DNA from: an uncultured Opitutales bacterium
GTDB taxonomy: Bacteria > Verrucomicrobiota > Verrucomicrobiia > Opitutales > Intestinicryptomonadaceae
Length of the DNA stretch: 64,000 bases
NCBI GenBank assembly: GCA_944389315.1
Contig: CALXLX010000001.1
Span: forward strand, 1 to 64,000
Direction of reading: 5' to 3'
Shown here: positions 45,068-57,020 of the stretch, piece by piece
How positions within the stretch are numbered: the stretch's first letter is position 1
Layout: every line of letters begins with the position of its first letter
Translations under genes and position numbers: made by a program
Notes under the pieces: generated by a model
Databases searched by the model: none
The model's input: the letters and a program-made list of their open reading frames with translations, nothing else
What the model was told of the DNA's origin: nothing

Positions 45068-46717
45068 TTAAAGTGCTTTGAGAAATTTTATTAATTTTTC
45101 GCGTTCATTCTTTTTAAGATGCCTGAAAAGTTCCCTTGCAAATTCGGCCTCTCCAAAATGCCAAAGAATTGCCTCCTCAAAATCCCGCGCGCGCAGGTCG
45201 TGGAACATGTCGGTATGCCCCGCCGTCTTGTGCATTAGGCCCCTGCCCCAAAGGGGGGGCGTGCGGTATGTCCTAAAGCGCCCTTCGTTTTCCGGCCCCA
45301 TATCGTGCATCAGCATGTCCGTATACGGGCGTATGACCTGGTTTGAATAGGCGGGAAAAGGTTTGTAAAATCCCGTTTTCCACTCGGGCTTATGGCAGCT
45401 TGCGCAGCCTATGCGGAAGAAAATTTCCCTCCCTTTTTGAACATCGGGCCTATCGAGGTTTCTCGCCGCGGGAACGGCCAATCCGCGGTGCCAGATCATA
45501 AAATTTTCATAATCCTCGTCGGAAAGCTCGGGGGACTGCTCCCCTTCAAATGCCGCAACTTCTATACCGAGGCTTTTATGTTTTTCCACCCATTCCGGCG
45601 TACCGTAAAGATGGGGCCTGTCCCTGCGGGCGACATTCGTGGTATTGTAAAGCCCGTTTGAGCCGGGACCATTGTCAAGGGTTGCGCGCAAACAATGCCA
45701 GGCAAATTTGCCCAACCGCTTTTTCCCTTCGGCCGGTTCATATATCCATTTACCGTGTTCGCCCTTTACCGGTCCGGCGACGGAATGTTGGCGGGCGTGT
45801 TCCTCCAAGATGGATTCGTCGGCTATTGCATCGAGCAATCCTGTTCCGTATATGCCTATGGTAGCCTCAATGGAAACTTTGTAGTTTTTCGGAAGGGGAA
45901 GGAGGGGCTCTACTATGTCAGCCGTCGGATAAATTAGGCTGCCTTCGGTTTTTTTCCCATCGTTGTAGAATGAACCGTCGGGATAGCGGTTTCCGTATTT
46001 GTCCTTGAACTGGTGCCAGGAAATCTTCACACCCCGCGCATAGGGCAGATAGGGTTTTACAGATTTGGTCTGCAGCATTGCGGTATAACCCTCCACGATA
46101 CTTCCGTCCGGATTATGCACGGTTGCTATGTAACCGTTGCCGTACTCCTCGGAAAAATCCTCTGTACGGCGTGCCCTGCCGTATCCGGGGTGGCAGGCTA
46201 TGCACGAAGTTTTCATGTAAGTTGGCCCAAGCCCGCCGAAGGGGGAATTTTTATCGGAGACAAAATTTCCCTCAAAAAACAGTTCCCCTTGTTTAAACCT
46301 CGAGGTTAAACCCGCCTCCACAACTGCCGGAGAAGGTTGTTCAAAAGCTTTGGAGTTCGACACAAAAACCGTGCCCGCTTTTCCTCCGAGATAATACGCC
46401 TCCCCTTTTTTGTCGTCCTTTCCGCGCAAAGCAGGCGCGGAAAGATCAATGCCGTTGTTTACATGGCAGGCGACGCAAGAGGTTTTTACATACTCGGGTT
46501 TTATGTCCCCGAAAGTCGCCTTTTGCCACTTTTTCGGATTCTTAAGAGCCGCAAACGGCACGCGCACATGCCCCTTCCCCGCATTTACCGCGGATACCGG
46601 AATAAATCCTCCGTCCTTTAAGGGCGGATTCGGCGTTTCGCCTTTTTTACAGCAACCCGATACCGCTAATAAAATAAATACGTATAATAAAATATGTATT
46701 TTGTTAAATTCTAACAT
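45068..46717 (-). CDS. Multihaem c-type lipoprotein of the di-haem oxidoreductase (DUF1111) family
   Basis: Signal peptide with lipobox (VSGC, Cys22) indicates a lipoprotein. Three haem c attachment sites are visible: CVACH (81-85), CIACH (172-176) and CASCH (439-443). The C-terminal third (RTPPLWGRGLMHKTAGHTDMFHD, then DFEEAILWHFGEAE) is characteristic of the CcpA/MauG-related 'thiol oxidoreductase' DUF1111 family, which is repeatedly found beside imelysins in iron-uptake loci. A role in ferric/ferrous interconversion at the cell surface or periplasm is likely but inferred. It follows imelysin after 137 bases that contain an 18-bp palindrome (46772-46789). Confidence 0.87.
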   Translation of the reverse strand: MLEFNKIHILLYVFILLAVSGCCKKGETPNPPLKDGGFIPVSAVNAGKGHVRVPFAALKNPKKWQKATFGDIKPEYVKTSCVACHVNNGIDLSAPALRGKDDKKGEAYYLGGKAGTVFVSNSKAFEQPSPAVVEAGLTSRFKQGELFFEGNFVSDKNSPFGGLGPTYMKTSCIACHPGYGRARRTEDFSEEYGNGYIATVHNPDGSIVEGYTAMLQTKSVKPYLPYARGVKISWHQFKDKYGNRYPDGSFYNDGKKTEGSLIYPTADIVEPLLPLPKNYKVSIEATIGIYGTGLLDAIADESILEEHARQHSVAGPVKGEHGKWIYEPAEGKKRLGKFAWHCLRATLDNGPGSNGLYNTTNVARRDRPHLYGTPEWVEKHKSLGIEVAAFEGEQSPELSDEDYENFMIWHRGLAVPAARNLDRPDVQKGREIFFRIGCASCHKPEWKTGFYKPFPAYSNQVIRPYTDMLMHDMGPENEGRFRTYRTPPLWGRGLMHKTAGHTDMFHDLRARDFEEAILWHFGEAEFARELFRHLKKNEREKLIKFLKAL

Positions 46718-46771
46718 TTTTAAATTAAACGGTTAGCCCGCTTTCGCATCTTTAGCTCCCGTTTCGGCAAA

Positions 46772-46789
46772 GGGTTTTGCGCAAAACCC
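46772..46789. repeat. 18-bp perfect palindrome between imelysin and haem-lipoprotein genes
   Basis: GGGTTTTGC / GCAAAACCC is a perfect palindrome. It is followed by a partial repeat of its right half (TTTCGCGCAAAAACCCC at about 46795-46811). It could be a protein-binding site or an mRNA-processing structure within the operon. Confidence 0.6.
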
Positions 46790-46854
46790 CGGAGGTTTCG
46801 CGCAAAAACCCCGACACGACACGGAAATATTCCGCTTATGCCGCATTATGACGG

Positions 46855-47958
46855 CTATTCCACTACAACCTCCCTGGCTTTTCCCAATTTGTCGGAAAGC
46901 GAGCGGCAACTTTCTATCGCTGTTTTAAGGCCTTCCTTATTGCTCTCCAGATTTTTAAACAGGGGAGCTTTCAAGGCGTCTATATCCTTAAGAGCCTTTT
47001 CAATGGCCTTTTTAACGCCTTCGTCGGCCTCCTTGGATCTCTGCGATACAAGGGACGACAAGCTTTGCCCAGCGGAATCCAATCCGGCATAGGCATTGCG
47101 AACGCTTATAATATTGTTGCGCATATCGACGATTGACGTTCCGCTATATCGGGATTCGCATTCGTCGGGATTGCCCGTTTTTGCGGGGGTTCCAAGTTTG
47201 GAGTCGGCAAGCTCGTCGACTATGTCTATGCAGCCGTCGAAAATCTCTCCTATTGCCTCATTAGCGGATTCGTAGCGGCTGCCTTTTTTACCGGCATTTG
47301 CCATTTCCTTCGCATAGGAGCCGGATGTTTCTATCTCCGCTTCCTCGAGGACGGAGATTTTTTTCTTGTCCATATTTTCGGAACCTCTCCACCATGCTTC
47401 CAAAGCGATGCAGTCTTCTTCTATAACGCGGGCCACGGCGGCAAGATAAGAGAGTTCTCCGGCGGAGATATCCTTCGCCGGACGAATCTTTCCCTCCCTG
47501 AACATGAGATATTCCGCCGCGTGGAAACCGCGGAACGCCGCTCCTAAGCCGCCGCGCACATATGCGGCGTCTATTTTTACGTCCCCTTCGTTTATGCTTT
47601 TTACGAGCGCGTCCAGCTGGGCTTTATCCAAGGGCCAGGAATCCAGATGCGGATCCAAACTCGCGAATGCCGCGGGGCCAAAAAGGAAGGATTCCCCCTG
47701 CTCCCAAAACTCGCGGGTCTGCAACCACGCCTTTGAGGCCTCCGCAAGATTTTCATCTGTCGGATTTTTTGCGAGCCTTTCTGCCGCTTCATTAAATTTC
47801 GCCGCAGAGTCGCTCATTTTGGAATATGTTGCCAACACCGTATTCTGCGCGAAATTCTCAAGCACCAAGTTAAGCTCTGCCGCAGATGCCGCGGCAGCCA
47901 AAAATACCATAGAGCTATATGAAATGATTCTTTTTATCATTTTAAAATTACCTTTCAT
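46855..47958 (-). CDS. Imelysin-family iron-regulated periplasmic protein
   Basis: The 367 residues start with a signal peptide (KRIISYSSMVFLAAAASAA). The imelysin (peptidase M75) domain carries the GxHxxE metal-site motif as GFHAAE (His146, Glu149), after the typical AWLQTREFWEQGESFLFGP block. Family members such as IrpA and EfeO are periplasmic iron-binding proteins; no protease activity is established. A second ATG at 47940, with an AAAGG site 10 bases upstream, is an equally good start. It follows the porin by 24 bases. Confidence 0.92.
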   Translation of the reverse strand: MKGNFKMIKRIISYSSMVFLAAAASAAELNLVLENFAQNTVLATYSKMSDSAAKFNEAAERLAKNPTDENLAEASKAWLQTREFWEQGESFLFGPAAFASLDPHLDSWPLDKAQLDALVKSINEGDVKIDAAYVRGGLGAAFRGFHAAEYLMFREGKIRPAKDISAGELSYLAAVARVIEEDCIALEAWWRGSENMDKKKISVLEEAEIETSGSYAKEMANAGKKGSRYESANEAIGEIFDGCIDIVDELADSKLGTPAKTGNPDECESRYSGTSIVDMRNNIISVRNAYAGLDSAGQSLSSLVSQRSKEADEGVKKAIEKALKDIDALKAPLFKNLESNKEGLKTAIESCRSLSDKLGKAREVVVE

Positions 47959-47982
47959 CCTATTATTTTCCCTCTCAAAATT

Positions 47983-49245
47983 TTAGAAGTTTACCTCAAC
48001 TCTTGCGCCAACGACATATGTAGCGCCGCTTTCATTCCTGTTTCCGGGATTCACGAAGACTTGGAAATCCGGCTGGAAAGATATTGCGGGGGTCAGCTGG
48101 CATTTGTAGGTAATTTCAAGAGCTCCCTCGTAATGGGCGTAGTCTACGCGCGCGCTTCGCTCGTTCTCAACGACGGAAAAGCCCGCGGCAAACACGTCGT
48201 CTGTCCTCCCGGGAATAGGCGCAAACCAGTTGAAGCCGAAATCAGCATAGAAATTCTGGTCGGACGCCCTGCTCTCCGGAACTATTCCTACCCTCGCATA
48301 TACGCCGAAAAGCGCGTTTCCTTCGGAGTCGTTCACAAGGGCCTGCTGAAGGCCGAAGTAGAAGGAATAGAAGCTGTCAGTGTCTATGGGATCAAAATTG
48401 GCCTTGCGCGGGTCGCTGTACCAGTTTCCGCCGAACATGGCGCGTCCGCTTAGCCCGCCTATTTCGTAGTTGTACCCAAATTGGTACCAAAGCGCGACAG
48501 TATCAAAGGTGTTTGCGTAGTCGAAACCGTTATTCGACGATATGTCCTGGCCTATGTTTCCGTTATATAGGCCTATTGCCGCGTCGAAAGCCTCGTATGA
48601 GTAATACGCAACAACTCCGAGGGTTGCCACATTGTACTGCGAAAATAGCTGCCCAGGAGCCACATTTGGCATGGCGCCGAAAGACGAATTTAAGAATACG
48701 TCCGAATAGTCCATGCCCATGAAGTCCTCGTCGGCCGCAAGCTGGCCTATCCTGAAGCCGAAACTCCCTATGCCCGTTTCAAACTCGTTGGCGTAGTAGA
48801 TTTCAAAAACTCTCGCCATGTCCCCTGCAACTATGTTGCTAAAGCACCCCTGGGACGAATCGAAGCCCGAGAGTTCCCCTTTGTTCGTCTGGGTGTAATA
48901 ATAGGCGCTTACCCCTATTCTGCCCCAGCCTTCCCCGCCGGCAAGAACGGACAAGTCCTGCTCGAACCCGAGCGTGAAGAGGGAATCCACGATGCCGCTG
49001 ATGCTGTTTCCGTTGGATACGTTGCCCCAGGCTTCCCCTGTCCAGCTTAAGGAAGGGGCAAAGCCGGTTTTTTCCGTCATCTGCTCCGTGGCGGAGGCGA
49101 TAAAAAGGCTCTCCCTCTCGGTCCAAGCCGGAGCGGATTTTTCCTCCGTTTCCTCTTTGTTGGAGGCGCCCTGCGCATACGCGCACGACGCAAATATTGC
49201 CATTCCGCCAAGAGCGGCGGAAATAGTGTATTTTATGTTTTTCAT
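47983..49245 (-). CDS. Outer-membrane porin, OprB-like
   Basis: A signal peptide (MKNIKYTISAALGGMAIFASCAYAQ) precedes a 395-residue beta-barrel with alternating aromatic strands. It ends in Phe (VVGARVEVNF), as outer-membrane barrels do. GYNYEIGGLSGRAMFGGNW and ADEDFMGMDYSDVFLNSSFG recall the carbohydrate-selective OprB family. It is the first gene of the iron unit, 20 bases downstream of one GTTAG-N6-CTAAC palindrome. In this context it may pass iron chelates rather than sugars; no TonB-dependent receptor is encoded in the cluster. Confidence 0.85.
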   Translation of the reverse strand: MKNIKYTISAALGGMAIFASCAYAQGASNKEETEEKSAPAWTERESLFIASATEQMTEKTGFAPSLSWTGEAWGNVSNGNSISGIVDSLFTLGFEQDLSVLAGGEGWGRIGVSAYYYTQTNKGELSGFDSSQGCFSNIVAGDMARVFEIYYANEFETGIGSFGFRIGQLAADEDFMGMDYSDVFLNSSFGAMPNVAPGQLFSQYNVATLGVVAYYSYEAFDAAIGLYNGNIGQDISSNNGFDYANTFDTVALWYQFGYNYEIGGLSGRAMFGGNWYSDPRKANFDPIDTDSFYSFYFGLQQALVNDSEGNALFGVYARVGIVPESRASDQNFYADFGFNWFAPIPGRTDDVFAAGFSVVENERSARVDYAHYEGALEITYKCQLTPAISFQPDFQVFVNPGNRNESGATYVVGARVEVNF

Positions 49246-49264
49246 TTTTTATTGTCGGTTTATT

Positions 49265-49280
49265 GTTAGTCTAATCTAAC
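49265..49280. promoter_or_regulatory. GTTAG-N6-CTAAC palindrome, site 1
   Basis: GTTAG (49265-49269) TCTAAT CTAAC (49276-49280), 20 bases upstream of the porin ATG. It shares its 5-bp arms and 6-base spacing exactly with sites 2 and 3. Confidence 0.65.
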
Positions 49281-49340
49281 TTTTTTTAGAAAATTTTCGC
49301 GCACTGGTGTGGTTGTGGGGGGCGGTCGAATCTTCCGTTA

Positions 49341-49356
49341 GTTAGTTTCAACTAAC
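49341..49356. promoter_or_regulatory. GTTAG-N6-CTAAC palindrome, site 2
   Basis: GTTAG (49341-49345) TTTCAA CTAAC (49352-49356). Here the symmetry extends to AGTTAGTT/AACTAACT (49340-49357) with only two central bases unpaired. Read on the minus strand the centre contains TTGAAA, a -35-like hexamer. Confidence 0.65.
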
Positions 49357-49795
49357 TTTTATGCCGCAAAAAAAACGAAATATCTTCCCTCTTTCTTGCA
49401 AAACGCGGAGCGCCTACTTCAGCACCGCAATATGATCCGTTAAAAATGCTGAAGGAAAACCCGCTGTTCTTGTTGTCCGAAAAAATTTCCTTCGGGACGC
49501 CAAGGGAAAAACCCTTAGGCAAAGAGGCAGCGCCTGCATGTATCTCCTTGAAAACAGCCGCTTCGCGGGCCTTTGAGACGCGCCTTATTGCGCGTTGCAA
49601 GCAGCCGCAAAATAGCCCGTGCTCTATTTTGCAATAATGCAAGCCGTCCGGCTTAAGCGGGAAAACACCCAACTGCCCCGCGCCGGGCGCAGCATATCCG
49701 CGGCAACATCCCGGCAAAGAGTCTCCAGATTTGCGCGCCAATACAAAAGGCGCAATTTTTTTCTTTCCTTCTTTCATTTTCGGAACGGAAAAAAA

Positions 49796-49811
49796 GTTAG
49801 AATAAACTAAC
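49796..49811. promoter_or_regulatory. GTTAG-N6-CTAAC palindrome, site 3
   Basis: GTTAG (49796-49800) AATAAA CTAAC (49807-49811). A degenerate copy, GTTAG-N6-ATAAC, follows at 49828-49843. It lies about 550 bases upstream of the porin start. Confidence 0.6.
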
Positions 49812-50451
49812 TTGTCAATAAAAAAATGTTAGAGCTTGATAACTTTTTTTTAATTTGCGTTTTCTCCTCTTGAAAAACGGAAAGCCTGCGCGCGGCAAAG
49901 AATGTTCTTATCAACAAAAAAAGTGCGGAAGATTTTTCGGCCTTTTCCCGCAGCGATAAAAATCTTTTTCTGCCGGCAAAAAATTTTTAGATTCGCAAAA
50001 TTTAGTCCGAAATAAAGCATGTCATTTAGCTAAATTTTTACCCTTGTCCTTTTTTTAAGAAAAATGGGCAAAAATTTGATAACCGTTTTTATTTTGTTAA
50101 AAGTTTGTTAGATTTCTACAAATTCTCTGAAAGAAACTCCTAAAAAAATCTCAAGATGTAAATAAGGCCTCTTCCTTAAAAACTTCCTGAAGGAAAGAAA
50201 CAACAACTTTATTTGTTAAGTTGCTTAAAATAAAAAAGATAAAATCTTATTAACTTATTTACAGGATATATTACTCATATTTTTTCTATATAAAAAAGGA
50301 TATAGTAAAAATAAACTTCAGAGCGCAAGGACATAGAAAACACAGTTATCCGCGCCAAGGAAGCCCCCTAAACTTCAAGAGACAAATTACCTCAAAGGCA
50401 AATAAACCGTTTGAGATTTTTTGAAATGAAAAAATCCCTGCTGTTGGACGT

Positions 50452-50484
50452 AAAAAAAAAGACCGCTTTATTTGCGGCCTTTTT
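50452..50484 (-). terminator. Terminator of the thioredoxin gene (ATP synthase/glnS unit)
   Basis: On the minus strand, GGCCGC (50479-50474), a 7-base loop and GCGGTC (50466-50461) pair with one wobble, A/T pairs extend the stem, and a run of nine Ts follows (50460-50452). It begins about 25 bases after the stop at 50504. Confidence 0.8.
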
Positions 50485-50503
50485 ATCGCTTAAGAAAAAA
50501 GCT

Positions 50504-50965
50504 CTATTTTTTTATAAAACTTTTTATCCAGGCTATAAAATCTTTTGTATTGTCGTACTTCAGGCCGACGATGGACTCTTTTGCGTCGGTATTCGGATTT
50601 ATTATAAAGACCGTCGGGAAGCCTACTATTGAAAACTGCCGTGCAAGTGCATTGTGCTTGTCGGCAAACTTTGGGTCTGAAGGCCCTCGCCCTCCCCTTT
50701 TAAAGTCAACCATCACGCAAACAAGGTTTTCCCCGGCGAACTTCTTGAATTCATCCGAAGATAGTATGTTAGCCTCAAGATACTTGCACGGAGGGCACCA
50801 TGTGGAGCCCGTAAAGAGCAAAAATACGCTCTTGTTTTCCTTCTTTGCAGTTTGAACGGCGGCTTCGTAATCTGGCGTCCATTCAAGGGCGGTTTTAAGC
50901 TCCTCCTTGGCAAATAGCGGCACAGCCGCCATGAAAATCAAAAACACATTTAATATAGTCTTCAT
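50504..50965 (-). CDS. Exported thioredoxin-family protein
   Basis: A signal peptide (MKTILNVFLIFMAAVPLFAK) precedes a thioredoxin fold with the active site TWCPPCKYLE (Cys57, Cys60) and the cis-Pro loop VGFPTVFII. At 153 residues it resembles the thioredoxin_7/DsbD-gamma-like periplasmic reductants; the redox partner is unknown. A GAGGAA ribosome-binding site precedes the ATG. It follows glnS by 35 bases and ends the unit with a terminator at 50452. Confidence 0.9.
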   Translation of the reverse strand: MKTILNVFLIFMAAVPLFAKEELKTALEWTPDYEAAVQTAKKENKSVFLLFTGSTWCPPCKYLEANILSSDEFKKFAGENLVCVMVDFKRGGRGPSDPKFADKHNALARQFSIVGFPTVFIINPNTDAKESIVGLKYDNTKDFIAWIKSFIKK

Positions 50966-51000
50966 GTTTCTTCCTCTCTCTTGATGGGTTTATCGGAATA

Positions 51001-52689
51001 TTAGGCCTTGGGGAAAGAATCTTTTAAGGCTACAGAACGGTTGAAAACAATTTGTCCGGCTGGCTCCTTGGTGTCGCGCGTAAAATATGCGTTCCTTTCA
51101 AACTGCAGGGGCTCTCCGGGCTTTGCGTCTTTCAAGGCCGGCTCTATGAGTATGTCTTTTTCCACTTTTGACTGCGGGTTGAGATAGTCCTTGAAATCTT
51201 TGCCCTCCTCTATTTCCGTCATGTCCTCCTTCGTGAAAAGCTTGTCGAACAGTACCGCCTTGGCTTTGAGGGCGTGCGGCTTGCTGATATAGTGTATGGT
51301 TCCCTTTATTCTGCGGCCGTCGGGAGCGTTTCCGCCGCGGCTCTGCTCGTCTATAGTACAGTACAATTTTACTATGTTCCCGTTTTCGTCCTTTTCGGCG
51401 CGGGAAAACTTCATTATGTACGCGTACCTTAAGCGCACTTCGTTGTCGGGCGTGAGGCGGAAGTACTTCTTCGGGGGATTTTCCATAAAGTCTCCGCGCT
51501 CTATGTATATGCTCTTAGAGAATGGAACTTTTCTCGTCCCCGCGGAGGCATCCTCGGGATTGTTTACAGCCTCGAGCCAATCGACCTTGTCCTCAGGCCA
51601 GTTTTCTATCTCGACTTCAAGCGGGTCGAAAACCGCCATTCTCCGGAGAGCCGTCTTGTTTAAGTCCGCCCGCACAAAATGCTCGAGCAAGTCAAGCTGC
51701 GTCAGGCTGTTGAATTTGGTTATGCCTATCTCCTCGCAGAAATCCTTTATGGCCTGCGGAGTGTAGCCCCTGCGGCGCATTCCCGACAGTGTTGGCATGC
51801 GCGGATCGTCCCACCCGTCGACTACATTCTCCTCCACAAGCTGCTGGAGCTTGCGCTTGCTCATCATCGTATAGGACAAATTTAGCCTCGCAAACTCGTA
51901 CTGGCGCGGATGTACCTTCAGCGTCTTTATTATGCTCGTGTTGTCTATAAACCAGTCGTACAGCGGGCGGTGGACCTCGAACTCAAGCGTGCAGAGCGAA
52001 TGCGTTATGCCCTCTATGGCGTCGCTCAGGCAGTGGGCGAAGTCGTACATCGGGAATATGCACCACTTGTCCCCGGTGCGGTGGTGGTGCATCTTCTTTA
52101 TCCTGTAAATGGCTGGATCCCTCATGTGGAGATTGGGGGAATTCATGTCTATCTTCGCCCTGAGAACATATTTGCCGTCCTCAAACTCCCCGGCCCTCAT
52201 GCGGCGGAAAAGATCCAAACTCTCCTCAATGGGCCTGTTGCGCCACGGGCTCTCCTTGCCGGGCTTCCCCGGAACCCCCCTGTACTCCTTAAACTCCTCG
52301 GGGGATAGCGTGCAAACATAGGCCTTGCCTGCAAGTATAAGCTCCTCGGCCAAAGAATAGAGCTTTTCAAAGTAGTCAGAGGCGAAATATTCCCTGTCCT
52401 CCCAGTCGAAACCGAGCCAGTGCACGTCCTCCTTTATGGCGTCCACAAAGCGGGTGTCCTCCTTCGTGGGGTTGGTGTCGTCGAAACGCAGATTGCACTT
52501 GCCTCCGTTTTCAAGCGCCATGCCGAAATCGAGACAAAAAGCCTTTGCATGGCCTATGTGCAGGCATCCGTTCGGCTCGGGTGGGAAGCGCGTATGCACG
52601 TCTTTGGGATCCAAACCGTTGGCTATGTCCTCGGCTATTATCTGCCTGATAAAATGTTTGGGGTTGGTTTTTCCGGTGTCCTCTGGCAT
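51001..52689 (-). CDS. glnS: Glutaminyl-tRNA synthetase
   Basis: This protein charges tRNA(Gln) directly with glutamine. The 562 residues are the usual bacterial GlnRS size. Class-I motifs are [15 protein letters not shown] (HIGH 44-47) and MMSKRKLQ (KMSKS-like, about 270). The GlnRS-specific [18 protein letters not shown] and [18 protein letters not shown] are present, followed by two C-terminal anticodon-binding beta-barrels. Having GlnRS suggests the organism need not use the Glu-tRNA(Gln) amidotransferase route. It lies 14 bases after atpC on the same strand. Confidence 0.97.
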   Translation of the reverse strand: MPEDTGKTNPKHFIRQIIAEDIANGLDPKDVHTRFPPEPNGCLHIGHAKAFCLDFGMALENGGKCNLRFDDTNPTKEDTRFVDAIKEDVHWLGFDWEDREYFASDYFEKLYSLAEELILAGKAYVCTLSPEEFKEYRGVPGKPGKESPWRNRPIEESLDLFRRMRAGEFEDGKYVLRAKIDMNSPNLHMRDPAIYRIKKMHHHRTGDKWCIFPMYDFAHCLSDAIEGITHSLCTLEFEVHRPLYDWFIDNTSIIKTLKVHPRQYEFARLNLSYTMMSKRKLQQLVEENVVDGWDDPRMPTLSGMRRRGYTPQAIKDFCEEIGITKFNSLTQLDLLEHFVRADLNKTALRRMAVFDPLEVEIENWPEDKVDWLEAVNNPEDASAGTRKVPFSKSIYIERGDFMENPPKKYFRLTPDNEVRLRYAYIMKFSRAEKDENGNIVKLYCTIDEQSRGGNAPDGRRIKGTIHYISKPHALKAKAVLFDKLFTKEDMTEIEEGKDFKDYLNPQSKVEKDILIEPALKDAKPGEPLQFERNAYFTRDTKEPAGQIVFNRSVALKDSFPKA

Positions 52690-52703
52690 GATATTTTTTA
52701 ACC

Positions 52704-53123
52704 TTATTTATTGCGTTTTGATTTTGCCAACTCCTGCGCCACGGCAAATCTTACAATGGCCTCCAGCCTTTCAACTTCAGTGTCGTCGTGCGAGGACTTC
52801 GCGGCCTCGAGGGCCTTGAGTGCCGCCTCCTTTGCGTCCTCCACCGCGCGGGGGTCTATGTCCTCTATCTTTACGGCCGCCTGCGCTATTACGGAAACGG
52901 TGTCGGCGGATACGTTTACATAACCCGTGTCGACCGCCAAATCCTGGACGGATCCGTCGGGCATTGCCACCGTAAGGGAACCCGCCATAAGGCGGGTTAT
53001 CAGCGGAACGTGCCCCGCCAAAACCTCTATGCGGCCCGTCGCCGTGGGAATTGATACGGACAAAACTCCGTCGTTTTGCCAGACTATGCCCTCGGGGGTC
53101 ACTATCTCGAGTTTCAAAGACAT
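52704..53123 (-). CDS. atpC: ATP synthase F1 epsilon subunit
   Basis: The epsilon subunit is part of the rotor stalk and inhibits ATP hydrolysis. The 139 residues show the N-terminal beta-sandwich ([51 protein letters not shown]) and the two-helix C-terminal domain (about 90-139). It starts 3 bases after atpD and is the last atp gene, with glnS 14 bases downstream. Confidence 0.95.
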   Translation of the reverse strand: MSLKLEIVTPEGIVWQNDGVLSVSIPTATGRIEVLAGHVPLITRLMAGSLTVAMPDGSVQDLAVDTGYVNVSADTVSVIAQAAVKIEDIDPRAVEDAKEAALKALEAAKSSHDDTEVERLEAIVRFAVAQELAKSKRNK

Positions 53124-53126
53124 CTG

Positions 53127-55465
<2,339 letters not shown>

Positions 55466-55468
55466 CTC

Positions 55469-57004
55469 TTACGCGAAAGATTTTCTCCATTCCGAGCAGG
55501 CCTGCTTCAGGCGCTCCTCGAGGTCTTCGTCGAGCTTCTTCCTGTCGGCAATCTCGCCGAGCAAATCTGAAAAGCGGGATTCAAAGACCTCCCTGAAGTT
55601 CTTCGCCGCCCTGACGACGTTCTTAACCTCTATGTCCGCAAAGAATTTCTTCTGCAGCGCGAACAGAAGCGCTATCTGGCTTTCCGCGCTCATGGTGTCC
55701 CCGTTTGTCTGCTTCAGAATCTCCACCAGGCGGTTTCCGTTTTCGATAATCTCCTTTGTGCGGGCGTCCAGATCCGAGCCGAACTGCGCGAAGGCCGCAA
55801 GCTCCTTGTACTGCGCGTACTCGCCCTTGATCTTTCCGGCTACCTGCTTAAACGCCTTTATCTGCGCCGCCGAGCCCACTCTGGAGACCGATATCCCAAC
55901 GGAAATGGCCGGCCTTACTCCCTGGTTGAAAAGGTTTGTCTCAAGGAAGATCTGCCCGTCGGTTATTGAAATAACGTTGGTGGGAATGTATGCCGACACG
56001 TCTCCGGCCTGCGTTTCTATTATGGGAAGCGCCGTCAGCGAGCCGTTGCCGTTGTCCTCGTTGAGCCTTGCCGCGCGCTCGAGCAGGCGGGAGTGCAGAT
56101 AGAATACGTCTCCCGGGAATGCCTCGCGGCCCGAGGGCCTCTTTAATATCAAGGATACCTGTCTGTATGCCGCAGCATGCTTGGACAAATCGTCGTAGAC
56201 AATCAAAGCGTCCATGCCGTGCTCCATGAACCACTCCCCCATGGCGCAGCCGGCGTATGGGGCTATGTACTGGTTTGCAGCATTCTCGGCGGCGGAGGCT
56301 GCCACTATTATGGTGTATTCCATCGCGCCGTTTTCCTCGAGCAGCTGTATTGTGCGGGCGATGTTCGCGTTCTTCTGCCCTATGGCCACGTAAATGGAAT
56401 AGACCGGGCGGAAAGACTCGTCCTTGCTTTCAATTCCCTTCCTGTTGAGCTTGGCCTGGTTTATGATTGTGTCTATGGCAATGGACGTCTTTCCCGTGGA
56501 GCGGTCCCCTATGATGAGCTCGCGCTGTCCGCGGCCTATGGGTATCATGGAGTCCACCGCCAAAATGCCCGTCTGCAGGGGCTGGTCTACGCTCTTTCTT
56601 GGCATTATTCCCGGGGCGATTTTCTCTACAGGATAAAACTCCGTAGCCTCTATCTGGCCTTTCCCGTCTATGGGCCTGCCCAGAACGTCCACTACCCTGC
56701 CCAAAAGCCCCTTGCCGACCGGAACGCTCAGAAGCTTTCCCGTGGTTTTGCCTTCGTCGCCCTCCTTCAGGCCTACCGCATCTCCGAGCAGAACGCAGCC
56801 GACTTCGTCCCTGCCCAGGTTGAGCGCCATTCCGAATATCCCGTCCTTGAAGGATATCATCTCGTTGTACATGGCCTCCGAAAGGCCGCTCAAGCGCGCC
56901 ACTCCGTCGGCAAGCGAAACTATCGTGCCGACATTGCTCTTTCTGTTCTCGTTCTCGACGCGCTCTATGGACGCGGAAATCTCTTTTAAAATGTCGTTTT
57001 GCAT
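55469..57004 (-). CDS. atpA: ATP synthase F1 alpha subunit
   Basis: This is the non-catalytic nucleotide-binding subunit. The 511 residues carry the P-loop GDRSTGKT (166-173), [16 protein letters not shown]-type sequence, and [29 protein letters not shown] with the conserved Arg finger. A C-terminal helical domain follows. It lies 16 bases after atpH and 3 before atpG. Confidence 0.98.
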   Translation of the reverse strand: MQNDILKEISASIERVENENRKSNVGTIVSLADGVARLSGLSEAMYNEMISFKDGIFGMALNLGRDEVGCVLLGDAVGLKEGDEGKTTGKLLSVPVGKGLLGRVVDVLGRPIDGKGQIEATEFYPVEKIAPGIMPRKSVDQPLQTGILAVDSMIPIGRGQRELIIGDRSTGKTSIAIDTIINQAKLNRKGIESKDESFRPVYSIYVAIGQKNANIARTIQLLEENGAMEYTIIVAASAAENAANQYIAPYAGCAMGEWFMEHGMDALIVYDDLSKHAAAYRQVSLILKRPSGREAFPGDVFYLHSRLLERAARLNEDNGNGSLTALPIIETQAGDVSAYIPTNVISITDGQIFLETNLFNQGVRPAISVGISVSRVGSAAQIKAFKQVAGKIKGEYAQYKELAAFAQFGSDLDARTKEIIENGNRLVEILKQTNGDTMSAESQIALLFALQKKFFADIEVKNVVRAAKNFREVFESRFSDLLGEIADRKKLDEDLEERLKQACSEWRKSFA

Positions 57005-57020
57005 TGTATGGATTTCAAAA

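Larger units (their letters stand above)
49246..50503. other. 1.26-kb AT-rich region upstream of the iron operon
   Basis: No convincing gene. It holds three GTTAG-N6-CTAAC palindromes plus a degenerate fourth (49828-49843), a 9-bp inverted repeat AAAATTTAG/CTAAATTTT (49997-50038), many T and A runs, and the terminator of the thioredoxin gene (50452-50484). A 141-codon minus-strand open frame at 49352-49777 lies just downstream of the third palindrome. Its Cys/Gly/Arg-rich translation resembles no protein I know, so I do not call it. Confidence 0.6.

Noticed and set aside
49352-49777. 141-codon minus-strand frame just downstream of palindrome site 3
   Set aside because: Position under the palindrome is suggestive, but there is no ribosome-binding site. 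The composition (scattered Cys, Gly, Arg) is unlike a real protein, and no motif or signal is seen.
49265-49811. Calling the GTTAG-N6-CTAAC palindromes Fur or DtxR boxes
   Set aside because: They do not fit the Fur consensus, and the central spacing differs from DtxR/IdeR sites, so the regulator is left unnamed.
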